Positions 6,952-15,599 of a stretch of DNA of 34,071 bases are shown one piece after another; the stretch's first letter is position 1; each line of letters opens with the position of its first letter. A program made the translations under genes and the position numbers. The DNA is from an uncultured Faecalibacterium sp. (GTDB lineage: Bacteria > Bacillota > Clostridia > Oscillospirales > Ruminococcaceae), in NCBI GenBank assembly GCA_934511465.1, contig CAKSWG010000021.1:1-34071 (forward strand), in the 5' to 3' direction. The notes below the pieces were generated by a model. That model saw nothing but the letters and a program-made list of their open reading frames with translations. It made no database searches and was not told the origin of the DNA.

Positions 6952-7839
6952 ATGAATAACCATCGCATTTCCCGTCGGAGTTTTCTGGCCGCTGCCGGCA
7001 TTGCCGGTGCAGCCGCTGCCCTCACCGCCTGCGGCGGCGCTGCTTCCAGCACAGCCGCTTCTTCCGTGGCATCCTCTGCCGCCGCTTCCTCACAAGCAGA
7101 ACAGAGCGTGGAGCTGATCGTCTTTGCTGCCGCTTCCCTCACCGAGACCCTCACCGCCATCGGTGAGACCTACTCGGCCGAGAATCCGGGCGTGACCTTC
7201 CGCTTCAACTTCGATTCCTCCGGCACTCTCAAGACCCAGATCCAGGAGGGCGCGGACTGCGATCTGTTCATCTCTGCCGGTCAGAAGCAGATGGACCAGC
7301 TGGACATCATCGCTTCTGCCGATGTGAACAAGGACAGACTGGACTTTGTGGACAGCGACACCCGCGTGGACCTGCTGGAAAACAAGGTGGTGCTCTGTGT
7401 GCCGGAGGGCAGCGACAAGGGCATCGACAGCTTTGACGCACTGGCCCAGCACCTGAAGGCACAGGATATCCTGTTCTGCATGGGCAACAGCGATGTGCCC
7501 GTGGGCCAGTACACCCAGAAGATCCTTGCCTACTACGATCTGGACGAGGAGGCACTTGCCGCTGCCGGTGTCATCACCTACGGCTCCAACGTCAAAGAGG
7601 TCACCACCCAGATCACCGAGGCCAGCGTGGATGCCGGTGTCGTCTACTGCACCGATGCTTTCAGCGCCGGTCTGACCCCCGTGGATGAGGCCACCAAGGA
7701 GATGTGCGGTCAGGTCATCTATCCTGCCGCTGTGCTGAAGGCCGCCCCCAACGCCGAGGCTGCCAAGGAGTTTCTGGCCTATCTGCAGACCGACCGTGCC
7801 GCCACCGTGTTCGAGGGCGTGGGCTTTACCGCCGTATAA
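6952..7839 (+). CDS. modA: Molybdate ABC transporter substrate-binding lipoprotein ModA
   Basis: The 295-aa protein has a lipoprotein signal with an RRSF pair (NHRISRRSFLAAAG) and a lipobox-like ALTAC at about residues 23-27, then a serine/alanine linker. The mature domain starts LIVFAAASLTETLTAI, the typical ModA N-terminus, and includes FNFDSSGTLKTQI and CDLFISAG. It would bind molybdate (possibly tungstate) outside the membrane and deliver it to ModB. Tungstate-specific TupA proteins have a different oxyanion loop, so ModA is preferred. AAGGAG lies just before the ATG. The 74-bp gap to the previous gene shows no clear terminator. Confidence 0.9.
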   Translation: MNNHRISRRSFLAAAGIAGAAAALTACGGAASSTAASSVASSAAASSQAEQSVELIVFAAASLTETLTAIGETYSAENPGVTFRFNFDSSGTLKTQIQEGADCDLFISAGQKQMDQLDIIASADVNKDRLDFVDSDTRVDLLENKVVLCVPEGSDKGIDSFDALAQHLKAQDILFCMGNSDVPVGQYTQKILAYYDLDEEALAAAGVITYGSNVKEVTTQITEASVDAGVVYCTDAFSAGLTPVDEATKEMCGQVIYPAAVLKAAPNAEAAKEFLAYLQTDRAATVFEGVGFTAV

Positions 7840-7849
7840 AGGAGCAGGC

Positions 7850-8521
7850 ATGGACTGGTATCCGTTGTGGAACAGCCTGCGCATTGCCCTTATCAGCTGC
7901 GCAGCGGTGTTCTTCCTCGGCATTTTTGCCGCCTATCATATCGCAAAGCTGCCGCGCACCGTCAAGGGCGTGCTGGACGTGCTGCTCACCCTGCCCATGG
8001 TGCTGCCGCCCACGGTGGTGGGCTACTTTCTGCTGTTGCTCTTCGGTGCAAAGCGGCCGGTGGGCATCTTCTTCATGGAGCAGTTCGGGGTCAAGCTGGT
8101 CATGAACTGGTACAGCGCCATCTTTGCCTCCATCGTGGTGGCCTTCCCGCTGATGTACCGCACCGCCCGCGGCGCCTTTGAAAGCTTTGACGAGACGCTG
8201 GCATGGTCGGCCCAGACGCTGGGCCAGTCCAACAGATGGATCTTCTGGCGGGTGCGGATGCCGTACTGCCGTCAGGGCATTCTGGCCGGAACTGTGCTGG
8301 CCTTTGCCCGGGCGCTGGGCGAGTACGGTGCCACCAGCATGATCGCAGGCTACACCCCCGGCAAGACCGCCACCATCGCCACCACGGTCTACCAGCTGTG
8401 GCGCACCAACGATGAGGCCGGTGCCATGCGCTGGGTGCTGGTGGATATCGCCATCTCTGCGGTAGTGCTGCTGGCGGTGAACCTGCTGGAGAAAAAACAG
8501 AAAGCGGGTGGCCGGAAATGA
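7850..8521 (+). CDS. modB: Molybdate ABC transporter permease ModB
   Basis: The 223-aa integral membrane protein has about five hydrophobic segments. The LPMVLPPTVVGY segment is typical of ModB, and the EAA-type loop that docks to ModC is visible (about residues 123-153, with LAFARALGEYGAT after it). The start is ATG at 7850, ten bases after the modA stop, with GGAG at 7841-7844. The longer frame would overlap modA deeply. The 3' end overlaps modC by 4 nt (ATGA). Confidence 0.93.
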   Translation: MDWYPLWNSLRIALISCAAVFFLGIFAAYHIAKLPRTVKGVLDVLLTLPMVLPPTVVGYFLLLLFGAKRPVGIFFMEQFGVKLVMNWYSAIFASIVVAFPLMYRTARGAFESFDETLAWSAQTLGQSNRWIFWRVRMPYCRQGILAGTVLAFARALGEYGATSMIAGYTPGKTATIATTVYQLWRTNDEAGAMRWVLVDIAISAVVLLAVNLLEKKQKAGGRK

Positions 8522-9573
8522 GTCTGGAAGTGAACATTACCAAAAAGCTGGAGGGCTTCACCCTTCGGGCCGAGTTTACCGCAGGCAGCACGGCCACCGC
8601 TCTGCTGGGGGCCTCCGGCTGCGGCAAAAGCATGACATTGCGCTGCATCGCGGGCATCGTAAAGCCGGATGCGGGCCGCATCGTGCTGGACGGTACGGTG
8701 CTGTTTGACAGCAAGCAGCACATCGACCTGCCGCCCCAGCAGCGCGGGGTGGGCCTTTTGTTCCAGAACTACGCGCTGTTCCCCAACATGACCGTGGAAC
8801 AGAACATCCTCTGCGGCCTGAAAGCGGAAAAAGACAAAGCCGCCCGCAAGGCCCGCTGCGAAGAAATGCTGCGCGCCATGCGGCTGGAGGAATTGGCAGG
8901 CCGCCGCCCGGCCCAGCTTTCCGGCGGACAGCAGCAGCGCACCGCGCTGGCCCGCATCCTTGTGGGCAAGCCCAAGATCCTGATGCTGGACGAGCCCTTC
9001 AGCGCGCTGGACAGCTACCTGCGCGAGGAAGTGGAAGGCGAAGTGGGCAGCCTGCTGGCCGGTTTTGCGGGCACGGCGCTGCTGGTGACCCACAACCGGG
9101 ACGAGGCTTACCGCCTGTGCCCGGACATGGTGGTGATGGACAAGGGCCGCGTGCTGCGCACCGGCGCCACCAAGGCCGTGTTTGCGGACCCGGGCAGCAC
9201 CGCCGCCGCCCGGCTGACCGGCTGCAAGAATATTCTGCCCTGCACCCGCGTGGACGCGCACACGGTGCGGCTGGCAGCAGGAAATCTGCTGCTGACCACC
9301 GCGCTGCCGGTGCCGGAACACTGCACCGCTGTTGGCATCCGCGCCCACGACTTTGCACCCTGTGCAGCCGGTGCACAGAATGCGCTGCCGGTGAAGGCGG
9401 TCTCCACCAGCGAGAACCCCTTTGACTGGAACCTCATCCTCCAGCTGCCGGGCGGGACCCGCCTGTGGTGGAAGGTGAGCAAGACGACGCTGGCCGCCGC
9501 AGAGCCGGCGGTTCCGGCATACCTTGCCGCACCGCCGGAGAGCATCATGCCGCTGGCAGATCAAAAACCGTAA
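8518..9573 (+). CDS. modC: Molybdate ABC transporter ATPase ModC
   Basis: The 351-aa ATPase has Walker A GASGCGKSM (about residue 38), Q-loop LLFQNYALFPNM, signature LSGGQQQR, Walker B ILMLDEPFSALD and the switch histidine in LLVTHNRDEA. The C-terminal 110 residues (NILPCTRVDAHTV to the end) match a TOBE/Mop-like domain that binds oxyanion and senses cytosolic supply in ModC. It is translationally coupled to modB and is the last gene of the cofactor/transport cluster. Confidence 0.93.
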   Translation: MSLEVNITKKLEGFTLRAEFTAGSTATALLGASGCGKSMTLRCIAGIVKPDAGRIVLDGTVLFDSKQHIDLPPQQRGVGLLFQNYALFPNMTVEQNILCGLKAEKDKAARKARCEEMLRAMRLEELAGRRPAQLSGGQQQRTALARILVGKPKILMLDEPFSALDSYLREEVEGEVGSLLAGFAGTALLVTHNRDEAYRLCPDMVVMDKGRVLRTGATKAVFADPGSTAAARLTGCKNILPCTRVDAHTVRLAAGNLLLTTALPVPEHCTAVGIRAHDFAPCAAGAQNALPVKAVSTSENPFDWNLILQLPGGTRLWWKVSKTTLAAAEPAVPAYLAAPPESIMPLADQKP

Positions 9574-9577
9574 AAAA

Positions 9578-9621
9578 GAACCGTGTCTTTCTCCGTTTTG
9601 GGGAAAAGGCACGGTTCTTTT
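9578..9621. terminator. Bidirectional terminator between modC and lysR
   Basis: A stem of about 17 bp (starting GAACCGTG at 9578, closing with CACGGTTC at 9617) has A-runs on the left and T-runs on the right. It can end both modC and the convergent LysR gene. Confidence 0.9.
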
Positions 9622-9632
9622 GCGTTGTTCCG

Positions 9633-10538
9633 TTATTTGTGCGGCTTTGGTGCAGCCTTGGTCAGCATCTGCTGGAACTTGCGGGCTGCGGTGTTCAGCG
9701 GACGGTGATGGTCGTACACAAGGCAGATGGAGCGCTGCGGAATGATCTCCTGCAAGTGCAGCTGCACGATCTCGCCGCGGGCCAGTGCATCCTGTGCCAT
9801 GGGCTGGGGCAGAAAGGCGATGCCCAGCTCGCTTTTGACCAGCGTGAGCATCTGGTCGGTGGTGGCGGCCTCGGTGTCCGGCTTCAGCACGGCACCGTGG
9901 TCCAGAAAGAACTGCCGGTAAAAGCTGCGGGTCATGCTGGCGTCGCTCAGGGAGATGAGCGGGTAGTTTTTGAGTTCCTTTAAAGAGAGGTTCTGGCTGG
10001 CAAGGGCGGTAAAGGTCTTGCCGCCAACCAGCACCTCGTAAAAGGACCGCAGCTCCACCATTTTCAGGCCGCTTTCCACTTCGGCAGGGGTGGTGATAAC
10101 GGCAAAATCCACCTCGCCGTTCTTCACCGCCTGCACAGCCTGCGGCGTGGAGTGGTTGGAGATGCGCAGCCGGATGCCGGGGTACTCGGTGTGGAAGTCC
10201 CGCAGCATTTCGGAAAGATAGATGTTCAGGGCCGTCTCGGTGGCGCTGATGCTGATGGCACCGTGCTCCAGCGTGGCGCTGGCACTCAGTTCTTCTTCCG
10301 CGTCTTGGATCTGCACCGCTGCCGATGCGATGCGGGAGTAAAGCAGCTCACCCTCCGGCGTCAGGGTCACGCCCCGGTTGGAGCGGATGAACAGCACGCA
10401 GTTCAGCTGGCTTTCCAGCCGGTTCATGGAATGCGTGATGTTGGGCTGGTTGTTGCCCAGCACCCGGGCCGCCTTGGTAAAGTTCTGATATTTGGCGACA
10501 TAATAAAAGATTTTGTAATATTCCCAGTCCACATACAT
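9633..10538 (-). CDS. LysR-family transcriptional regulator
   Basis: The 301-aa protein has the LysR N-terminal winged helix-turn-helix (YYKIFYYVAKYQNFTKAARVLG, then NNQPNITHSMNRLE, residues about 7-45) and a two-lobed effector domain from about 90 onward. The ATG has AAGAAGG upstream. It is convergent with modC and divergent from argG. Divergence suggests argG or its own promoter as targets, but no effector can be read from the sequence. Confidence 0.88.
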   Translation of the reverse strand: MYVDWEYYKIFYYVAKYQNFTKAARVLGNNQPNITHSMNRLESQLNCVLFIRSNRGVTLTPEGELLYSRIASAAVQIQDAEEELSASATLEHGAISISATETALNIYLSEMLRDFHTEYPGIRLRISNHSTPQAVQAVKNGEVDFAVITTPAEVESGLKMVELRSFYEVLVGGKTFTALASQNLSLKELKNYPLISLSDASMTRSFYRQFFLDHGAVLKPDTEAATTDQMLTLVKSELGIAFLPQPMAQDALARGEIVQLHLQEIIPQRSICLVYDHHRPLNTAARKFQQMLTKAAPKPHK

Positions 10539-10593
10539 GGCAGTGTACCTTCTTTCATGTCAAAATCGTATCGTGACCATGTGCAGGATACTT

Positions 10594-10622
10594 TTTACAC
10601 ATTCTCTCCCTGCTCGTATAAT
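10594..10622 (+). promoter_or_regulatory. Promoter of the argG-purA-pyrB operon
   Basis: A -35 TTTACA (10594-10599) and a perfect -10 TATAAT (10617-10622) are 17 bp apart. Just downstream, near +7, is a small dyad GCAAT-CAAAA-ATTGC (10629-10643) that could be an operator or early hairpin. Confidence 0.8.
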
Positions 10623-10693
10623 AACACTGCAATCAAAAATTGCAAGAGGGAATTCAAAAGTATATCAAGTGGGTTTGAACGGAGGCTGTTCTT

Positions 10694-11917
10694 ATGTCTG
10701 AGATCAAAAAGGTCGTGCTGGCCTATTCCGGCGGTCTGGATACGTCCATCATCATCCCGTGGCTGAAAGAGCATTACAACAACTGCGAGGTCATTGCAGT
10801 GTGCGGCAATGTGGGCCAGAAGGGTGAGCTGGAAGGGCTGGAAGAGCGCGCCAAGGCAAGCGGCGCTTCCAAACTGTATGTGGAGGACCTGACCGACGAA
10901 TTCGTGGAGGATTACGTTATCCCCACCATGCAGGCCGGGGCCGATTACGAAGGCTACCTGCTGGGCACCAGCTTTGCACGGCCCATTCTGGCAAAGCGTG
11001 TGGTGGAGATCGCCCGCGCCGAGGGTGCGGATGCGGTCTGCCACGGCAGCACCGGCAAGGGCAACGATCAGGTGCGCTTTGAGCTGGCCATCATGCACTT
11101 TGCACCGGACCTGAAGATCATCACCCCGTGGCGCGAGTGGGACATCCAGAGCCGCGATGAGGAAATCGACTACGCCGAGGCCCATCACATCCCGCTGAAG
11201 ATCAGCCGCGAGACCAACTACTCCAAGGACAAGAACCTGTGGCACCTGAGCCACGAGGGCCTTGATCTGGAGGACCCGGGCAACGAGCCCCAGTACGACA
11301 AGCCCGGCTTCATTGAGCTGGGCGTCAGCCCCAAGACCGCACCGGATAAGTCCGAATTCGTGGAGCTGGAATTTGAACAGGGCGTGCCGGTGGCCCTGAA
11401 CGGCGAAAAGCTCAAGCCCGCTGCTATCATCGCAAGGCTCAACGAGATCGGCGGGCGCAACGGCATCGGCCTGTACGACGTGGTGGAGAACCGCTTGGTG
11501 GGCATGAAGAGCCGCGGCGTGTACGAGACGCCCGGCGGCACCATCCTGTACAAGGCACACGAGGTGCTGGAGACCCTGACTCTGGACAAGCTCACGGCCC
11601 ACAAGAAGCGTGAGCTGGCCATCACCTTTGGTGAGCTGGTGTATGACGGTCAGTGGTTCAGCCCCCTGCGCAAGGCCCTGAGCGCCTTTGTCACCTCCAC
11701 GCAGGAGCATGTCACCGGCAAGGTGCGTCTGGAACTGTACAAGGGCAACCTGATCAACGCCGGTGTGTGGTCGCCCTACTCCCTCTACCGTGAGGACATT
11801 GCCACCTTTGCCGCCGGCGGCGACTACAAGCAGAGCGATGCCACCGGTTTCATTAGCATCTACGGTCTGCCCACCAAGGTGCAGGCCATCGTAAACAGCG
11901 AAAAAGAAGGGTTATAA
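10694..11917 (+). CDS. argG: Argininosuccinate synthase
   Basis: The 407-aa protein is full length for ArgG, which joins citrulline and aspartate with ATP in arginine synthesis. The PP-loop [18 protein letters not shown] is at residues about 7-24. [22 protein letters not shown] and [13 protein letters not shown] are also present. It is the first gene of an operon with purA (gap 6 nt) and pyrB. No other arginine gene (argH, argF) is adjacent. The GGAGG-like site lies before the ATG. Confidence 0.97.
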   Translation: MSEIKKVVLAYSGGLDTSIIIPWLKEHYNNCEVIAVCGNVGQKGELEGLEERAKASGASKLYVEDLTDEFVEDYVIPTMQAGADYEGYLLGTSFARPILAKRVVEIARAEGADAVCHGSTGKGNDQVRFELAIMHFAPDLKIITPWREWDIQSRDEEIDYAEAHHIPLKISRETNYSKDKNLWHLSHEGLDLEDPGNEPQYDKPGFIELGVSPKTAPDKSEFVELEFEQGVPVALNGEKLKPAAIIARLNEIGGRNGIGLYDVVENRLVGMKSRGVYETPGGTILYKAHEVLETLTLDKLTAHKKRELAITFGELVYDGQWFSPLRKALSAFVTSTQEHVTGKVRLELYKGNLINAGVWSPYSLYREDIATFAAGGDYKQSDATGFISIYGLPTKVQAIVNSEKEGL

Positions 11918-11923
11918 AGAGTT

Positions 11924-13225
11924 ATGCTTACCGCAGTTACTGGTATCAATTGGGGCGATGAGGGCAAGGGCCGCGTCATCGACCTGTTAGCCGAAAACGC
12001 CGATGTGGTGGCCCGCTATCAGGGCGGCAACAACGCCGGGCACACGGTCGTCACGGAGCAGGGCAAGTTCATCCTGAACCTGCTGCCCTCCGGCATCCTG
12101 CACCCGGACGTGACTTGTGTGCTGGGCGCGGGCATGGTGATCGATCTGGATCATCTGGCCGGGGAGATGGACGCCATCGAGCAGCGCGGCATCCGGGTCG
12201 GCCCCGAAAACCTCAAGCTCTCGGATAAGGCCACCATTTCCATGCCGTGGCACAAGGTACAGGACGGGCTGGAAGAGGACCGCCTTGCCAGAAAGGGCAC
12301 CGCTTTCGGCTCCACCCGGCGCGGCATCGCCTACGCCTACAGCGACAAGTACCGCAAAAAGACCCTGCGTCTGGGGGATCTGCTGCACCTGAACGAAAAG
12401 CGGGTGCAGGACCGCCTGCACATGATTTTGGAATCCAAGAATCTGGAACTGGCAGGCTGTTACCATCAGGAGCCCATGAGCTATGACGCCCTGCTGGAAT
12501 GGTGCCGGATGCAGGCGGGAGAGTTCTCTCCCTATATCTGCGATGCAGGCGCATTCCTGCAGCAGGCCCACGACAGCGGCAAACGCATCGTGCTGGAAGC
12601 GCAGCTGGGTGCCATGCGGGATATCGATTACGGCATCTTCCCCTTCACGTCCAGTTCCAACACGCTGGCTGCCTATGCGCCGCTGGGTGCAGGCATCCCC
12701 AATTGCAAGCTGGATCACGTGGTAGGTGTGCTGAAGGCCTACTCCACCTGTGTGGGTGCAGGCCCCTTTGCCGCCGAGAATGCCATGAGCGAAAGCTGGA
12801 ACGAGCAGCTGCGCAAGGCAGGCGGCGAATACGGCGCCGCCACCGGCCGTCCCCGCCGGGTAGGCCCCTTTGACTGCGTGGCCAGCCGCTACGGTCTGGC
12901 CTGTCAGGGCGCGGACAAGATCGCCCTCACCAAGCTGGATGTGCTCAGCAGCATGAAGGAGATCCCGGTGATCACCGGTTACACATTGGATGGCGTGCAA
13001 GTCCCCAGCTTCGACCCGCTGTCCGATCTGGACCGTGTAGAGCCCGTCGTCACCATGCTGCCCGGCTGGCAGAAGGACATCTCCGGCTGCAAGAGCTGGG
13101 ATGAGCTGCCCAAAGAGGCCAAGGCTTACGTGGAGTTTCTGGAAAAGCAGCTGGATCATGAGATCCAGTTCGTTTCCACCGGTGCCGAGCGTGAGAAGTT
13201 CGTGCTGAAAGGAGAATGGCTGTGA
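11924..13225 (+). CDS. purA: Adenylosuccinate synthetase
   Basis: The 433-aa enzyme makes adenylosuccinate from IMP, aspartate and GTP. It shows the N-terminal GTP/IMP loop INWGDEGKGRVIDLL (about residues 8-22), QGGNNAGHTVV, GSTRRGIAYAYSDK and the C-terminal VGPFDCVASRYG. Length and motif order are normal. It begins 6 nt after argG and its stop overlaps the pyrB GTG start by 4 nt, so translation is coupled. Confidence 0.96.
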   Translation: MLTAVTGINWGDEGKGRVIDLLAENADVVARYQGGNNAGHTVVTEQGKFILNLLPSGILHPDVTCVLGAGMVIDLDHLAGEMDAIEQRGIRVGPENLKLSDKATISMPWHKVQDGLEEDRLARKGTAFGSTRRGIAYAYSDKYRKKTLRLGDLLHLNEKRVQDRLHMILESKNLELAGCYHQEPMSYDALLEWCRMQAGEFSPYICDAGAFLQQAHDSGKRIVLEAQLGAMRDIDYGIFPFTSSSNTLAAYAPLGAGIPNCKLDHVVGVLKAYSTCVGAGPFAAENAMSESWNEQLRKAGGEYGAATGRPRRVGPFDCVASRYGLACQGADKIALTKLDVLSSMKEIPVITGYTLDGVQVPSFDPLSDLDRVEPVVTMLPGWQKDISGCKSWDELPKEAKAYVEFLEKQLDHEIQFVSTGAEREKFVLKGEWL

Positions 13226-14169
13226 GACACTTCATTGAGCCCAACAGCTTTTCTCTGGAAGAGCAGCTGGCCCTTCTGGATCTTGCCGACCGGATGGAGG
13301 CCGACCCGGCACCCTATGCCCACCTGTGCGATGGGCGCATTCTGGCCACCCTGTTCTATGAGCCTTCCACCCGCACCCGCCTTTCGTTTGAATCGGCCAT
13401 GCTGCGGCTGGGCGGCAAGACACTGGGCTTTGCAGGGGCCCAGCTGTCCAGTGCCAGCAAGGGCGAGACGGTGGAGGACACCGCCCGCGTGGTGAGCAAC
13501 TACGCAGACGTGATCGCCATGCGCCACCCCAAAGAGGGCGCACCGCTGCGGGCATCCCTCTATGCCCGGGTGCCGGTGATCAACGCCGGTGACGGCGGCC
13601 ACGCACACCCCAGCCAGACCATGATCGACCTGATGACCATCCGTCAGCGCAAAGGCCGGCTGGACCATTTGACCATCGGCTTCTGCGGCGACCTCAAGTT
13701 TGGCCGCACGGTCCACTCCCTGACCGCTGCGCTGAGCCAGTTTGAGGGCAACCGGTTCGTGTTCATCTCGCCGGAGGACCTGCGATTGCCGCAGTACGTG
13801 AAAAATGAATCGCTGGAGCCCACCCATCAGGTATACAAAGAGACGGCAGACCTCGAAGCCGAGCTGCCTTCTCTGGATGTGCTGTACATGACCCGCATCC
13901 AGCAGGAGCGCTTCTTCAACGAGGAAGAATACCTGCGCCTGAAAGGCTGCTACCAGCTGGACGAGGCACTTTTGCAGAAGGCTCCGCCCGATATGCCGGT
14001 GCTGCACCCGCTGCCCCGCATCGACGAGATCAAAAAGGATGTGGACAACGATCCGCGTGCGGCCTACTTCGATCAGGTGCACAACGGTGTTTACATCCGC
14101 ATGGCCATCATTCTGGCCTTGCTTGGCATCCCGGACCCCGTTACCGGCACCAAAGTGCTGGATGCATGA
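13222..14169 (+). CDS. pyrB: Aspartate carbamoyltransferase catalytic subunit
   Basis: The 315-aa enzyme joins carbamoyl phosphate to aspartate in pyrimidine synthesis. The carbamoyl-phosphate loop FYEPSTRTRLSFESAM, the HPSQTMIDLMTI segment and HPLPRIDEI are conserved. GTG at 13222 is chosen as start, because GGAG (13211-13214) is 7 nt before it. The in-frame ATG at 13216 is only one base from that site. No regulatory chain pyrI is present. It is the last gene before a strong terminator. Confidence 0.95.
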   Translation: MRHFIEPNSFSLEEQLALLDLADRMEADPAPYAHLCDGRILATLFYEPSTRTRLSFESAMLRLGGKTLGFAGAQLSSASKGETVEDTARVVSNYADVIAMRHPKEGAPLRASLYARVPVINAGDGGHAHPSQTMIDLMTIRQRKGRLDHLTIGFCGDLKFGRTVHSLTAALSQFEGNRFVFISPEDLRLPQYVKNESLEPTHQVYKETADLEAELPSLDVLYMTRIQQERFFNEEEYLRLKGCYQLDEALLQKAPPDMPVLHPLPRIDEIKKDVDNDPRAAYFDQVHNGVYIRMAIILALLGIPDPVTGTKVLDA

Positions 14170-14200
14170 TAAAAACCTTCCTCTTTTCTGGATCATAAAC

Positions 14201-14236
14201 CAAAAGCCAGACAGACCGCGGTCTGTCTGGCTTTTG
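14201..14236. terminator. Bidirectional terminator between pyrB and the PfkB kinase
   Basis: This is a perfect 36-bp palindrome from CAAAAGCCAGACAG to its mirror, with A-run and T-run ends. It serves the two convergent genes. Confidence 0.92.
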
Positions 14237-14246
14237 ATCGTTTATT

Positions 14247-15179
14247 TTAGTCCAATACCGGGATATCCAGCCCGAATTCCAGCGGGCGGAAGCGCGGGCA
14301 GACGTTTTCGGTGATGCAAATGACCGATGCGGCCAGTCGGCTGCCGATCTCGCAGGCTTCGGCCAGCGTTTTGCCGTAGGTCAGGCCGATGGTAACGCCG
14401 GCAAAGAAGGCGTCGCCGGCGCCGGTGGTGTCGATCACGTCCACCTTCTTGGCGGGCACCACGCCGCACGCGCCATTGGCGTGGGCATACACGGCACCCT
14501 GACCGCCCATGGTGATCACCATGCTGGGGATGTTGGCGCTGTGCACATTGGCCGCCAGCACCTTGCACATCTGCTCAGGACTCAGGTGGCCGTAATCGTC
14601 CGAGAACAGCAGCCCGGCTTCCTGCTGGTTGCACACAAAGCAGTCGATCTGCTGCAAAAAGTCCCGGCGCTCCATGGCGATGCTCATGTTGGAGATGGCA
14701 GCAAAGACCTTTTTGTGGTACTTTTTAGCATAGGACAGCACCTGTTTGACGGTGTCTTTTTCCAGATCCAGCTCCAGTGCAATGGCATCGCAATCGGCAA
14801 AGATCTCGTCCCCTTTTTCCTTCAGCAGGCCGGTGAGGGGAGTGGTGTCCGGCCGCTTGGAGATGGCGGCGTGCACATCGCCGTCGTTGTCAAAGATGGC
14901 CAGCCAGGTGCCCATGCCGTCCGGCACACGCAGGATGTAGCGGGTGTTCACCTTGTGGTTTTCCAGCTTTTTGATCACGTCCTGCCCCATGCCGGTGTCG
15001 TCCACCAGACTGACGAAGGTGGGGCGCAGCTCCACATTGGCAATGTCCTCCACCACATTGCGGCTCACACCGCCGTGCACCTGCTCGATGCGGCCGGCAT
15101 TGCGTCCGCCCGGAATATAGGTGGAAAGGGGATAGCCCTTGATATCCACAAAAACAGCTCCGATGACTACGATGCCCAT
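14247..15179 (-). CDS. PfkB-family sugar/nucleoside kinase (pseudouridine kinase-like)
   Basis: The 310-aa protein has the PfkB C-terminal signature DTTGAGDAFFAGV with the catalytic Asp (about residue 247), and an N-terminal VVIGAVFVDIKGYP followed by GGVSRNVVEDIANV. The D-I-K-G...N-x-G...GGVSRN pattern resembles pseudouridine kinases, but no pseudouridine glycosidase or transporter is next to it, so the substrate is uncertain. The start is the ATG at 15179, with GAAAGG 10 nt upstream; an ATG 21 bases earlier lies before that site. A TATAAT box (15219-15224, minus strand) is a likely -10. It is monocistronic. Confidence 0.8.
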   Translation of the reverse strand: MGIVVIGAVFVDIKGYPLSTYIPGGRNAGRIEQVHGGVSRNVVEDIANVELRPTFVSLVDDTGMGQDVIKKLENHKVNTRYILRVPDGMGTWLAIFDNDGDVHAAISKRPDTTPLTGLLKEKGDEIFADCDAIALELDLEKDTVKQVLSYAKKYHKKVFAAISNMSIAMERRDFLQQIDCFVCNQQEAGLLFSDDYGHLSPEQMCKVLAANVHSANIPSMVITMGGQGAVYAHANGACGVVPAKKVDVIDTTGAGDAFFAGVTIGLTYGKTLAEACEIGSRLAASVICITENVCPRFRPLEFGLDIPVLD

Positions 15180-15218
15180 AAACGATAAACCTTTCTGCAT
15201 TCAGTTGATTTTACCTTT

Positions 15219-15224
15219 ATTATA
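15219..15224 (-). promoter_or_regulatory. Likely -10 box of the PfkB kinase gene
   Basis: A perfect TATAAT on the minus strand sits 40 bp before the chosen start. The -35 is weak (TAGCTT at 17 bp), so the promoter may depend on an activator. Confidence 0.45.
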
Positions 15225-15285
15225 CAGGAAGCAGACAAAAGAAGCTATCCTTTTGCCGTTTTTTGCGGAAAAATTTCCGTGTGGG

Positions 15286-15593
15286 ACGATTTGAAATGCC
15301 CTCCGCTGCGCTCTGGGCATTCTCAGAGGAAGAATTATTTTTTATTTGGGATTCCGAAAAGTCTGCGGACTTTTCAGAATCCCTTTTTCACGGAAAGGGG
15401 TCGTGACCGAAAACGGCAGCTTTCATTTCTGCATTTTGGAAAGCCTGTAATAATTGTTGTAGATGTTGTTTCCCGCTATGGGCCCTCCCGTGAAAAGGCC
15501 AATCGGGAAAATCCGCAGATTTTCCCGATTGGCAAAAATAAATAATATTCCGCTAAAAATGCCCAGAGCGCAGCGGAGGGCATTCTGAATCGT
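15286..15593. repeat. 308-bp palindromic element with long inverted ends
   Basis: The two ends form imperfect inverted repeats of about 60 bp, beginning ACGATT and ending AATCGT. Each contains the self-complementary core ATGCCC...GGGCAT around CTCCGCTGCGCTC. Inside are two further strong hairpins, GGGATTCCGAAAAG/CTTTTCAGAATCCC (15348-15383) and GCCAATCGGGAAAATC/GATTTTCCCGATTGGC (15498-15533), and complementary segments TTCACGG/CCGTGAA. No protein-like frame is present. It looks like a non-autonomous, MITE-like element. It ends 6 bp before the stop codon of the pyruvate-kinase-like gene. Confidence 0.8.
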
Positions 15594-15599
15594 TATGGA

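Noticed and set aside
13216..13218. ATG start for pyrB
   Set aside because: Only one base separates it from GGAG, whereas the GTG at 13222 has 7-nt spacing and overlaps the purA stop in the usual GTGA manner.
15279..15545. 88-aa open frame in the palindromic element
   Set aside because: It reads through hairpin arms, lacks a ribosome binding site and has no protein-like pattern.
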